NCBI RefSeq assembly: GCF_900106995.1
Contig: NZ_FNOK01000029.1
Span: 49,543 to 113,542, forward strand
Length of the DNA stretch: 64,000 nucleotides
Source of the DNA: Saccharopolyspora shandongensis
GTDB lineage: Bacteria > Actinomycetota > Actinomycetes > Mycobacteriales > Pseudonocardiaceae
Reading direction: 5' to 3'
In this document: positions 17,054 through 24,630 of the stretch, one piece after another
How positions within the stretch are numbered: the first letter of the stretch is position 1
How the letters are laid out: every line of letters starts with the position of its first letter
The notes under the pieces: generated by a model
What the model saw: only the letters and a program-made list of their open reading frames with translations
Told to the model about the DNA's origin: nothing
Databases searched by the model: none
Program-made: the position numbers and the translations under genes

Positions 17054-17637
17054 TCAGGGTCGGCGGCCTATCAGGCGCAGCATCCGCTGCTGGCAGGTCT
17101 CGTCGGCGGGAGCCGCCGCGGCCGCCGCGAAGTAGCGGTGCGTGCTGCCCGCGTCGAGCGGCCCCTCGGCGACGCCGGTGTAGAGCCACTCGAAGTTGTC
17201 GTCGACCCAGCCGACCAGTGACGGGTCCAGATCCTCCGGGCCGCCGGTGGCGCGGGCGAGGTCCCAGCTGTGCACGACGGTGTCGGCGATCAGCAGGCCG
17301 AGCAGTTTGCGGCCGTCGGCCGGGCCGAACGGGTAGTCCACGAGCCGGTCCAGCGCGCCGCGCTCGCCGAAGGCGGCGAGGCAGTTCACCGCGGCGGCGT
17401 CGAATGATCCGGCGGGATCGTCGCCCAGTGCCTCCTGCTCGCGGATCACCAGGAACTGGGCGCTGTCGCCACCCGTGCAGGAGCAGCCGGTAGATCGCGT
17501 TCGCCTGCAGGGTGGCTCACCAGCGCGCGCACGTCCCATTCGGCGCAGGGGGTCGGATCGGCCCACCGACCGGGCTCGATCGACCGCACCCGGCGGGCGA
17601 AGTCCGCGTTGGTGCGGCGGAGGTGGGCGAACAGCAC
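17054..17637 (-). pseudogene. DinB-like TIGR03086-type metal-binding protein, frameshifted
   Basis: Three frames are needed to read one recognisable protein of the mycothiol-dependent DinB-like (TIGR03086) group. Frame 1, from GTG 17637, gives ADPTPCAEWDVRALVSH. A middle frame gives LQANAIYRLLLHG. Frame 3, to 17054, gives GGDSAQFLVIREQEALGDDP and LIADTVVHSWDLARATGG. Removing one C from CCC near 17520 and one G from GGG near 17478 restores a single frame of about 195 residues. Both lesions are in short homopolymers, so sequencing error is a real alternative to pseudogenisation. Confidence 0.65.
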
Positions 17638-17765
17638 GTGGTCGGAAGCACGCGTGAGTCGGTCATGGTGTCGCCGCCGGTTCGCGTCCGGCGGGAATCG
17701 GTCGCGGTACTTCCGCGCGGTGACCGAGTCCTGTGTGGACGAAACGGGGTCTCTCGACGCAGTGA

Positions 17766-17797
17766 GTAGCTCCCGCCTCAGTGCAGACGGGAGCTAC
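17766..17797 (-). terminator. Hairpin downstream of the Gly/Trp peptide gene
   Basis: GTAGCTCCCG (17766-17775) and CGGGAGCTAC (17788-17797) form a perfect 10-bp stem, 77 bases after the leftward peptide's stop codon. No T tract follows. Confidence 0.55.
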
Positions 17798-17873
17798 CGG
17801 AAATGCTGGACTGGTCTATCGGGTTGGATGTGGTTGCTGGTTGGGAAGAGGTTCTCAGGACGTCAATGCCGGC

Positions 17874-18026
17874 TCAGCGCCAGCCGCCCCAACGACCCCA
17901 GCCGCCCCAACCGCCCCAGCCACCCCAGCGGCCCCAGCCGCCGCCCCAGCCCCAACCCCATCCCCAGCCCCAGCCGTGGCCCCAGCCCCAGCCGTGACGG
18001 TTACTGAAGATTGTGCTGATCTGCAT
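17874..18026 (-). CDS. Gly/Trp-repeat small peptide, unknown function
   Basis: A 50-residue protein missed by ordinary family recognition. The first eleven residues are MQISTIFSNRH; the remaining 39 consist almost entirely of Gly and Trp with one His and three Arg. I count 14 Trp. Residues 13-27 follow a W-every-two pattern; residues 31-49 have W at exactly every third position (31, 34, 37, 40, 43, 46, 49) with G-G or G-R between. ATG 18026 has GAGGG six bases upstream, better than the upstream in-frame starts. It has no signal peptide and no modification enzyme nearby. The complementary strand reads as a Pro/Gln repeat without a good start. It could be a RiPP precursor or a self-associating peptide. 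Confidence 0.6.
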   Translation of the reverse strand: MQISTIFSNRHGWGWGHGWGWGWGWGWGGGWGRWGGWGGWGGWGRWGGWR

Positions 18027-18094
18027 GGTGACCCTCGTTAATCCCGTGACGGGTGAAGTGCCGCACCGGACCTTTCCGGGGAGCGCGAAAAGCC

Positions 18095-18111
18095 CACCGG
18101 GACTCCCGGTG
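18095..18111 (-). terminator. Hairpin with U-run upstream of the Gly/Trp peptide
   Basis: On the minus strand CACCGGG and CCCGGTG form a 7-bp stem with a 3-base loop, followed by GGGCTTTT. It lies about 70 bases before the peptide start. It could end transcription from the small zinc-ribbon gene at 18311-18502, or act as an attenuator for the peptide. Confidence 0.5.
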
Positions 18112-18310
18112 CTTTCCTGTCGACCCCGGCGACGTGAACACGTCGTCGGATTCACCGGCTTTTGCCGGTACTTGTCACGATATTGCCGGAAAATCGCCGG
18201 TAAAGGGGTCTTTCGCCCCGAGTTCGATCTGTAGCCGATCAGTCACGCTACGCATTCGATCGGTGCCGAAAGCGGTCGCCGGTCAACCGGAGCGCACAGT
18301 GGACGGGTCG

Positions 18311-18502
18311 TCAGGAGTTGGCCGGGGAGCCGGCGGCAGGTTCGGCGGCGGGCACCGAGGGGCGCGCGGTGACCACGACCGGGCCGCCGCAGTTCCAGCA
18401 CTCCGGCTCGTTCTCGGGCGCGGAACGTCCGGCGACGTCGCAGCCCGGGCACAGCCAGGCGGTCAGGATGATGTGACTGCGGGGATCGTGTCGGGGACGC
18501 AT
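18311..18502 (-). CDS. Small zinc-ribbon protein
   Basis: 63 residues from ATG 18502. Two CxxC pairs, WLCPGCDVAGRS and PECWNCGGPVVV, are separated by about 15 residues and form a likely treble-clef or rubredoxin-like zinc site; the C-terminal tail is Ala/Pro rich. It resembles short uncharacterised actinobacterial proteins of the same pattern. The ribosome site is weak. It runs leftward and is divergent from fmdB. Role unknown; RNA or protein binding is the usual guess for such modules. Confidence 0.6.
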   Translation of the reverse strand: MRPRHDPRSHIILTAWLCPGCDVAGRSAPENEPECWNCGGPVVVTARPSVPAAEPAAGSPANS

Positions 18503-18790
18503 GGGCAGCCACCACTCTGATCGTGTCGGGTGCCGCCTGCATTTTGTGACCGCTCCGACGGGTGCTCACTCTGTTGGGTGGAAATTATTGGGTAGGTGGG
18601 CACGCGCAGTCAACAGTGCCGCGCGCCACGCCGAAGGCACCCACTGGCCGCATCGCCGCAGATCATGCCGCCCTTGACAGGGCGCAGCACCGGGAGTCTC
18701 CTCGGTTCTGGGTCGCCGGTTCGCGAATTTCCGGCCGGCGACCGCAGACGGGATCGCATCGGTCTCAGGTCTTCGGGGGAAGGGCCGGCC
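18503..18790. other. Intergenic region upstream of fmdB
   Basis: 288 bases between the divergent zinc-ribbon and fmdB genes. A purine-rich stretch before ATG 18791 (GGGGGAAGGG) may serve as a ribosome site. No clear operator was seen, although the amide operon must have its promoter here. Confidence 0.4.
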
Positions 18791-19063
18791 ATGGCGACTT
18801 ACGAGTACGACTGCCCTCGGTGCGGTCGCTTCGAGACGCACCAGCCGATGGGGACGGCCCCGGCTTCGCACGAGTGCCGCCACTGCGGGCGACCGGCCCG
18901 CAGGATCTTCTCCGCACCGCATCTCACCGCCGTGCCCGCGCGGCTCGCCGCCGCGCTCGACCGGGCGGAGCGCAGCGGCGCGGAACCGGAGGTGGTCACC
19001 GAGGTGCCCCGCCGGAAGCCGCCCGAGCCGCATCCGTCGCTGTCCCGGCTCCCGCGCCCCTGA
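18791..19063 (+). CDS. fmdB: FmdB-family zinc-ribbon protein
   Basis: 90 residues. The first 45 form the FmdB/CxxC-CxxC domain: MATYEYDCPRCGRFE, then HECRHCGRPARRIFSAP. The rest is a charged, proline-rich tail. FmdB was first described beside the formamidase gene of Methylophilus methylotrophus, where it was proposed to regulate expression. Here it heads the cluster fmdB-amiS-fmdA, with a 27-base gap to the channel gene, so the same context holds. Confidence 0.88.
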   Translation: MATYEYDCPRCGRFETHQPMGTAPASHECRHCGRPARRIFSAPHLTAVPARLAAALDRAERSGAEPEVVTEVPRRKPPEPHPSLSRLPRP

Positions 19064-19090
19064 CCGGGCCAGCCAGCGGAGGTGTCATCG

Positions 19091-19732
19091 GTGGCATACG
19101 TGGGATTGCTGTACGTCGGCGCCGTGCTGTTCCTCAACGGTGTCATGCTGCTGGGCAAGGCCGACCCGAAGGCGATCGGCGTGTTCAACCTCTTCGTCGG
19201 GGCGCTCCAGGTGATCACCCCGACGATCCTGATCGCGGTGAACCCCGCGGACCCGGTCACGGTTCTCAGCGCGTCGGGCATCTACCTGTTCGGCTTCACC
19301 TACCTGTACGTGGGGATCGGGCTGCTCGGCGACTTCGACACCAGCGGCGTCGGCTGGTTCTCGCTGTTCGTCGCCATCATGGCGCTGGGCTACTCGTTCG
19401 CGAACTTCCGGCTGCTCGGGGACAGCCCGTTCGGCGTGATCTGGCTGTACTGGTCGTTCCTGTGGCTGCTGTTCTTCCTGTTGCTGGGCCTCAAGATGGA
19501 GCGGCTCACCCGCTACACCGGCTGGGTCGCCGCGATCGAGGGCTGGGTCACCGCCGCGATCCCGTCGTTCCTGATCATGACCGGTTACTGGCGGAACCCG
19601 AACGCCATCGCGACGGCGCTGGTGGTCTTCGGCGTCGTCGTCTTCGTCGCGCTGTGGTTGTTCACCACCGGCGTGTGGTCGGTCCGGGGCTTCCGGGCGC
19701 TGTCCGCGCCCCACCGGCCGGCGCATCAGTGA
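19091..19732 (+). CDS. AmiS/UreI-family amide or urea channel
   Basis: 213 residues with about six or seven hydrophobic helices. It begins VAYVGLLYVGAVLFLNGVML and contains YLYVGIGLLGDFDTSGVGWF and WLYWSFLWLLFFLL, matching the AmiS/UreI family of proton-gated urea or short-chain amide channels. Start GTG 19091 has GGAGG about nine bases upstream. It lies between fmdB and fmdA, 14 bases before the latter, and presumably admits formamide or acetamide for hydrolysis by the next gene product. Confidence 0.9.
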   Translation: MAYVGLLYVGAVLFLNGVMLLGKADPKAIGVFNLFVGALQVITPTILIAVNPADPVTVLSASGIYLFGFTYLYVGIGLLGDFDTSGVGWFSLFVAIMALGYSFANFRLLGDSPFGVIWLYWSFLWLLFFLLLGLKMERLTRYTGWVAAIEGWVTAAIPSFLIMTGYWRNPNAIATALVVFGVVVFVALWLFTTGVWSVRGFRALSAPHRPAHQ

Positions 19733-19746
19733 GGAGAGGATTTCCC

Positions 19747-20994
19747 ATGCCAGAAGTGGTTTTCAGCGTCGACCAGTCGAAGTCGATGCGGGAGCAGGCG
19801 GTGCCGGGGCACAACCGCTGGCACCCGGACGTCCCGCTGGCCGCGATGGTCCGGCCCGGTCAGGAGTTCCGCGTCGAATGCCGGGAGTGGACCGACGCGC
19901 AGCTCGGCAACAACGACTCCGCCAACGACGTGCGGGACGTCGACCTGAACCTCACGCACATGCTCAGCGGCCCCATCGGCGTCGAGGGCGCCGAACCCGG
20001 CGACCTGCTGATCGTCGACCTCCTGGACCTCGGGCCGGTGCCGCAGGAGACCGGCGAGGTCCCGGGGCAGGGCTGGGGCTACACGGGCGTGTTCGCCAAG
20101 GCCAACGGCGGCGGCTTCCTGACCGACTACTTCCCGGACGCCTACAAGGCGATCTGGGACTTCCACGGGCAGCAGTGCACCTCGCGGCACCTGCCGGGGA
20201 TCCGCTACACCGGCATCACCCACCCCGGCCTGATGGGCACCGCGCCGTCGGCCGATCTGCTGGCCAAGTGGAACCGGCGGGAGCAGGCGCTCATCGACAC
20301 CGACCCGAACCGCGTGCCGCCGCTGGGTCTGCCGCCGACCGAGTCCGGGGCGCTGGCCGGTCAGGCGGACGGCAGCGAGGCGCAGCGGATCGCCCGGGAA
20401 GGCGCCCGGACGGTTCCCGCCCGGGAGAACGGGGGCAACCAGGACATCAAGAACTTCACCCGGGGATCGCGGGTGTTCTTCCCGGTCTTCGTGAAGGACG
20501 CCAAGCTCTCCATGGGCGATCTGCACTTCAGCCAGGGTGACGGCGAGATCACCTTCTGCGGCGCGATCGAGATGGGCGGCTTCATCGACCTGCACGTCGA
20601 CCTGATCAAGGGCGGCATGGACAAGTTCGGCATCACCACCAACCCGGTGTTCATGCCGGGCAACGTCGAGCCGCGGTACTCGGAGTTCCTGTCGTTCTCG
20701 GGGATCTCGGTGGACCACGACACGGACACCAACCACTACATGGACGCCACCGTCGCCTACCGCCGCGCCTGCCTCAACGGCGTCGAGTACCTCAAGAAGT
20801 GGGGCTACACCGGCGAGCAGGCGTACCTGCTGCTCGGCTCGGCGCCCATCGAGGGGCGGATCAGCGGCATCGTCGACATCCCCAACGCCTGCTGCACGCT
20901 CTACGTCCCGGCGGCGATCTTCGACTTCGACGTGCGGCCCACCGCGGCCGGGCCCGCGCGCGAGGATCGCGGCCAGTGCGCCGTCACCTCCTGA
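19747..20994 (+). CDS. fmdA: Formamidase (acetamidase/formamidase family)
   Basis: 415 residues, the usual length for FmdA. Recognisable blocks are KSMREQAVPGHNRWHPDVPL near the N-terminus, DLNLTHMLSGPIGVEGAEPGDLLIVDLLD, ITHPGLMGTAPS, and SMGDLHFSQGDGEI, all typical of formamidases, which hydrolyse formamide to formate and ammonia in the cytoplasm. ATG 19747 follows GAGGAGAGG. It is the last gene of fmdB-amiS-fmdA and is followed by a hairpin. The cluster should supply nitrogen from short amides. No regulator other than FmdB is adjacent. Confidence 0.93.
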   Translation: MPEVVFSVDQSKSMREQAVPGHNRWHPDVPLAAMVRPGQEFRVECREWTDAQLGNNDSANDVRDVDLNLTHMLSGPIGVEGAEPGDLLIVDLLDLGPVPQETGEVPGQGWGYTGVFAKANGGGFLTDYFPDAYKAIWDFHGQQCTSRHLPGIRYTGITHPGLMGTAPSADLLAKWNRREQALIDTDPNRVPPLGLPPTESGALAGQADGSEAQRIAREGARTVPARENGGNQDIKNFTRGSRVFFPVFVKDAKLSMGDLHFSQGDGEITFCGAIEMGGFIDLHVDLIKGGMDKFGITTNPVFMPGNVEPRYSEFLSFSGISVDHDTDTNHYMDATVAYRRACLNGVEYLKKWGYTGEQAYLLLGSAPIEGRISGIVDIPNACCTLYVPAAIFDFDVRPTAAGPAREDRGQCAVTS

Positions 20995-20999
20995 TCACC

Positions 21000-21025
21000 G
21001 GCAGCGGCCCCGCGGGGCCGCTGCC
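21000..21025 (+). terminator. Hairpin after fmdA
   Basis: GGCAGCGGCCCC (21000-21011) pairs perfectly with GGGGCCGCTGCC (21014-21025), starting five bases after the fmdA stop. Confidence 0.75.
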
Positions 21026-21058
21026 GCGCACCGACTTCGGGAGGGCTCCCGGCCGGCC

Positions 21059-21889
21059 GTGGAATGCTGCGGGTGCGTTCGAGGAAGCGGAGGCGGGCAT
21101 GCGCGAGAACCTGCAGGTGGCCGGGGGCGTCCGCTCGCGGTCGGGCACGGCAGCCTGGCGTTCGGGGTGCCCGGGTCGGCACCGGGCACGATCTTCGCGT
21201 TGTCGGTCACCGGGGACATCACGGTCCGGCCGCGGGAGGGGCGGACGATCGTGTTCGGCCGCAACCGGCCGGAGGTGCACGTCTGCGTCGGGGAGAACGA
21301 CCGGCGGATCAGCCACCACCACGGGTTGCTGACCCACCACCAGGACCACTGGTGGGTGCACAACACGGGGCGCCTCCCGGCCCGGTTCCCCGGCTCCCGG
21401 CTGCTGTTCGCCGACGACGAGCCGGTGCCGCTCACCGCCGGGTACACGCCGTTGTTCCTGCGCGGTTCGAGCGGTCGCGAGCACCTGCTGGAGCTGTACG
21501 TGGCGGGGACGGACGGGCAGCCGCCCGCGTCGCAGCACAGCGACCCGACGCAGCCGCCGAGGACGTGGAAGCTCTCGCCGACCGAGAAGCTCCTCCTGGT
21601 CGTCTTGGGCCAGCGCTACCTGATGCACGAGGCCTACCCGCAGCCGCCGTCCTGGCGGCAGGCCGCCGAGCACCTCGCCGAGCTGCAACCGGATGCCGGG
21701 TGGACGGCGAAGCGCGTGGAGCACGACGTCGTCGACGTCCGCACCAGGCTGTCGAAGGGCGGCGTGCCCGGGCTGACCCGCGACGAGGTCGGCGAACCGG
21801 TCGGGAACACCTTGAACCACAACCTCATCCGCGAACTGATGGAGAGCACCACGCTGGTGCCGCCGGACCTCTGGATCCTCGGCGACTGA
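21059..21889 (+). CDS. FHA-like domain protein, possibly frameshifted at 5' end
   Basis: The frame ending at 21889 encodes an FHA-like phosphopeptide-binding module (GRTIVFGRNRPEVHVCVGEN, then RRISHHHGLL and WWVHNTGRLP) followed by a helical C-terminal half (LSPTEKLLLVVLGQRYLMHE to STTLVPPDLWILGD) seen in actinobacterial FHA proteins. The in-frame start is GTG 21059 with no ribosome site. A much better start, ATG 21099 after GGAGGCGGGC, is in another frame; one extra G in the five-G run at 21123-21127 would join MRENLQVAGG to RPLAVGHGSLAFG. So the gene is either damaged or misread. A broken Ser/Thr kinase gene, a natural partner for FHA, lies next to it. Confidence 0.65.
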   Translation: MECCGCVRGSGGGHAREPAGGRGRPLAVGHGSLAFGVPGSAPGTIFALSVTGDITVRPREGRTIVFGRNRPEVHVCVGENDRRISHHHGLLTHHQDHWWVHNTGRLPARFPGSRLLFADDEPVPLTAGYTPLFLRGSSGREHLLELYVAGTDGQPPASQHSDPTQPPRTWKLSPTEKLLLVVLGQRYLMHEAYPQPPSWRQAAEHLAELQPDAGWTAKRVEHDVVDVRTRLSKGGVPGLTRDEVGEPVGNTLNHNLIRELMESTTLVPPDLWILGD

Positions 21890-21911
21890 CCCGGGGCCGC
21901 GCAGCGGCGGC

Positions 21912-22609
21912 TCAGGTGGGGAGAGCGGCGGCCGCCGGTTCGGCGAGGGCGGTGGCCAGCCGGCAGAGCTCGTCGCCGGGTTGCGGGCCCATCGCGACGA
22001 CGAGCAGCCGCTCGACCATCTCGCCGTCCTCGCCGCGGTACTCGCGGTGGACGATGCCGACCCGCCGTTGGCCACCTCGGGGGCGACGAAACCCGGTGTG
22101 CCGGAGAGCAGGCCGGTCTCGGTGAGGGTCACGTCGGCGTGCACGGCGCGCGAGATGCCGAAGTCGCCGAGCTTGGCGATGTCGTCGGCGGTGACGAGCA
22201 CGTTCCCGGGCTTGATGTCGCGGTGCAGGACGCCCGTGGCGTGCACCGCGGCCAGGCCGGCGGCCAGCTGCGCCCCGATCCTGGCCACCCGCGCGGGCGG
22301 CAGCACGCGGTGGTGGGCCAGGTCCGGCGCGGGGAGGTATTCCATGACCAGCAGCCATTCGCCGCCTTCGGCCACCACGTCGTACAACGTGACGACGTTC
22401 GGGTGGTTCACCTTCGCCAGGATCTTGCCCTCGGCGCGCAGCCGCCTGATCCGCTCGGCGCCGTGCTCGCTGTCCCGCGAGACGGCGTGCTTGATCGCGA
22501 CGTCCCGGCCCAGCTCCTCGTCGACGGCGCGCCAGACCGTCCCGCCGCCACCGGAACCGATCTGCTCCGCCAACCGGTACCGGCCGCTGATCAACTGACC
22601 GATCCGCAC
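21912..22609 (-). pseudogene. Truncated Ser/Thr protein kinase (PknB type)
   Basis: From GTG 22609 the minus strand encodes the kinase N-lobe and catalytic loop: glycine loop IGSGGGGTVWRA, lysine in DVAIKHAV, HRDIKPGN, DFGIS, and activation segment GTPGFVAPEVANGG. Right after VANGG the frame breaks, and another frame gives an unrelated-looking tail (GEDGEMVERLLVVAMGPQPG to 21912). The rest of the C-lobe, transmembrane helix and most of the sensor are absent, so an internal deletion is likely. The catalytic residues are present but the fold cannot be complete. It lies tail to tail with the FHA gene. Confidence 0.75.
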
Positions 22610-22711
22610 CGCCACTCCGATCCACGAGTCGCGCCAGCCTCGGACGAGGTGGCGCAACCCTATGGCACGGCGAACCGCCGCCGGGACCGGTCCGGGAAAG
22701 TCGCGAACGCG

Positions 22712-23704
22712 TCACCAGCCGCGCAGGTCGACCGGCCAGGTCTCGACGACCTCGTCGCCGTCGACGACGTGGATGCGCTCGTGCAGCGCGATGGTCGGAT
22801 CGACGTGCGCGGGCAGCACCCGGACCCGGTCGCCCACCCGGGCCGGGGTTTCCGGGGTGAAGGTCAGGTGCTCGTCGGAGCAGAAGTGCACGTGTGCGCC
22901 CGAAATCGCGGGATTGCCGTGGTCCATGCCGAGGGCCTTGAGCCCGACGTCGGCGACGACCCACTTCGCGGAGGCCGAGATGACGGTGCCGAGGACGGTC
23001 AGGGCTTGCCGGAACGGCAGGCCGAGCTCGGCGTAGGCGGTGTCCATCAGGGCGTAGGAACCGGCCTGGATCTCGGTGGCCCAGGTGTTCACCGCGTACG
23101 TCCCGGTGCCGCCCGCGCTGACGAGATCGCCGCCGACGTCCTCGTGCGCGGCCAGCAGCAGCGCCATGCTCTCGGCCGTGCGCTCGGCGCGCTCCGCCGG
23201 GTCCTTGCGCAGCATGAGATGGCCTTCGTACCCCATCACGCCGCGAACGGAAAGTCCTTTGCTGCGAGCGAGATCGGCGAGCTCGCCCGCGGCCGCGGGA
23301 TCGATGCCGCAGCGTGGCAGGCCGACGTTGACGTCGACGACGACCTCGCGGACGCCGCCGGATGCGGCGGCTTCGACGGTTTCCGGCGAATCCACGGCCA
23401 GCGTCACCCGGGCACCGCCGCGCACGACCGCTCCGAGGCGCCGGGTGTCGAGAACTTCGTTGGCCAGCAACAGGTCTTCGCCGAGACCGGCGGCGGCCAT
23501 GCCCTCGACCTCGCGGACGGTGGCGCAGGTGAACCCGCGATGCCCGGCGTCCGCCTGGCGCTTGGCAAGCGCGGTCGTCTTGTGCGCCTTGACGTGCGGG
23601 CGCAGCCGGGCGCCGGGCAGCGCGTCGGCCATCGTCCGCAGGTTGGCGTCGAGCAGCGCGGCGTCGACGACGAGCGCAGGGGTCTGCAGATCCAAGAGGT
23701 GCAA
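22712..23704 (-). CDS. PLP-dependent D-amino-acid aldolase/deaminase, DSD1-like
   Basis: 330 residues of the alanine-racemase-fold type III group (D-threonine aldolase, D-serine dehydratase, DSD1). LDLQTPALVVDAALLDANL opens the barrel; the PLP lysine should be the last K in RPHVKAHKT; GTGTYAVNTWATEIQAGSYAL is the phosphate-binding region; the C-terminal beta domain has PAHVDPTIALHERIHVV with likely metal-binding histidines. It probably cleaves or deaminates a D-hydroxyamino acid. I prefer TTG 23704, which has GGGAG seven bases upstream; ATG 23746 in the same frame adds 14 atypical residues. It stands alone. Confidence 0.8.
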   Translation of the reverse strand: MHLLDLQTPALVVDAALLDANLRTMADALPGARLRPHVKAHKTTALAKRQADAGHRGFTCATVREVEGMAAAGLGEDLLLANEVLDTRRLGAVVRGGARVTLAVDSPETVEAAASGGVREVVVDVNVGLPRCGIDPAAAGELADLARSKGLSVRGVMGYEGHLMLRKDPAERAERTAESMALLLAAHEDVGGDLVSAGGTGTYAVNTWATEIQAGSYALMDTAYAELGLPFRQALTVLGTVISASAKWVVADVGLKALGMDHGNPAISGAHVHFCSDEHLTFTPETPARVGDRVRVLPAHVDPTIALHERIHVVDGDEVVETWPVDLRGW

Positions 23705-23869
23705 CGTCGTCTCCCTCGCCGGTACCGGTCTTCCCGCCGGGATCATACGGTTCCGCAGCCGGTGTTCCCGGTAATCAGGACGAGGTGCGCAGTGGTTCTC
23801 CGTCGAGGTCGATCGTGGCCGACAGCTCGAAGAACTTGGCCACCGGCGGGAGTTTCGCGCGGTCGGGCC

Positions 23870-24142
23870 GGCCCCGGGCCTGGCGCCGGGCCGGATAGCG
23901 GCGGCGGTCGGGATGTCGGGGCGGCACCTGGGAAGGCTGTTCGCCGCGGAAGGCGATTCCCCGGCGCGCTACCTGCAGCGCCGGCGGCTCGAAAGGGCGC
24001 GCCGCGAACTGGCGGACCAGGCGGCCCGCCACCGGACGATCGCGGACATCGCGCACCGCTGGGTTTCGCCGGCCACGCGCACTTCACCAGGGTGTTCCAG
24101 ACCGAATTCGGCCGCGCGCCAAGCGAAATCCGCCCCACCTGA
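23870..24142 (+). pseudogene. AraC-family regulator fragment, frameshifted
   Basis: Only the C-terminal DNA-binding domain remains: GLAPGRIAAAVGMSGRHLGR, LFAAEGDSPARYLQRRRLER, TIADIAHRW, then in the next frame GFAGHAHFTRVFQTEFGRAP and SEIRPT. These are the two helix-turn-helix units of AraC regulators. One missing G in the GGG run near 24060-24062 explains the frame change. The N-terminal sensor domain is absent. On the other strand, 23775-23870 ends in AKFFELSATIDLDGEPLRTS, which looks like the 3' end of another lost gene, so this is probably a deletion junction. Confidence 0.65.
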
Positions 24143-24150
24143 CGCCGGGC

Positions 24151-24420
24151 TCAGGTGTGGAGGCGGGCCGGGTGGCCCGTCATCCGCTCGACTTCGTCTT
24201 CCGCCGTTCTCAACAGACGGCGGGCCAGGTCGAACAGCGCTCGCGCCGCCGCTAGTTCGTCGCCGATCTCCGGCACGCTGCGGTCTTGCGGGTTTCGCCG
24301 TGCCGCGCCCTTGCCGTGGAGTTCCCCGGCCACCGGGGCTCGCAGGCGCGCATCGGCGTGCGTGTGGTCGATGTCCTCGTCGAAGTAGACGTCGACCGTC
24401 CAGTGCTTCGTCGCGGCCAT
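24151..24420 (-). CDS. DUF1876 domain protein
   Basis: 89 residues from ATG 24420, with GGAGG upstream. It begins MAATKHWTVDVYFDEDIDHT and continues with an ARLRA strand and a C-terminal amphipathic helix (ELAAARALFDLARRLLRTAE), the compact dsRBD-like pattern of DUF1876, common in actinomycetes and without a known biochemical role. It ends just after the AraC remnant on the other strand. The longer frame to 24486 adds noncoding-looking residues. Confidence 0.82.
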   Translation of the reverse strand: MAATKHWTVDVYFDEDIDHTHADARLRAPVAGELHGKGAARRNPQDRSVPEIGDELAAARALFDLARRLLRTAEDEVERMTGHPARLHT

Positions 24421-24630
24421 TGCTGTTCGCCTCCAACACGACAGCATCGCGGAGCCTTCGCACGGGACGCCAGAGCCCATTGGCATCGCTTCGCGGGCCG
24501 TGCATCGCCGCCGTCGTCGCGGAACGCCGCGCCGGTTTTTCCCGGCCCGGTGGGCGGGTGCGGCGTGTTGGGTTCATGCCGTTGCCGGGGTAACCCGGTG
24601 GCTTGTGGAATCCGAGCGGAGGAGGCTGCG

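Noticed and set aside
17803..17997. Plus-strand Pro/Gln-repeat frame opposite the Gly/Trp peptide
   Set aside because: No ribosome site; its N-terminus is unlike any protein and the repeat is the complement of the Trp codons. The minus frame has the better start.
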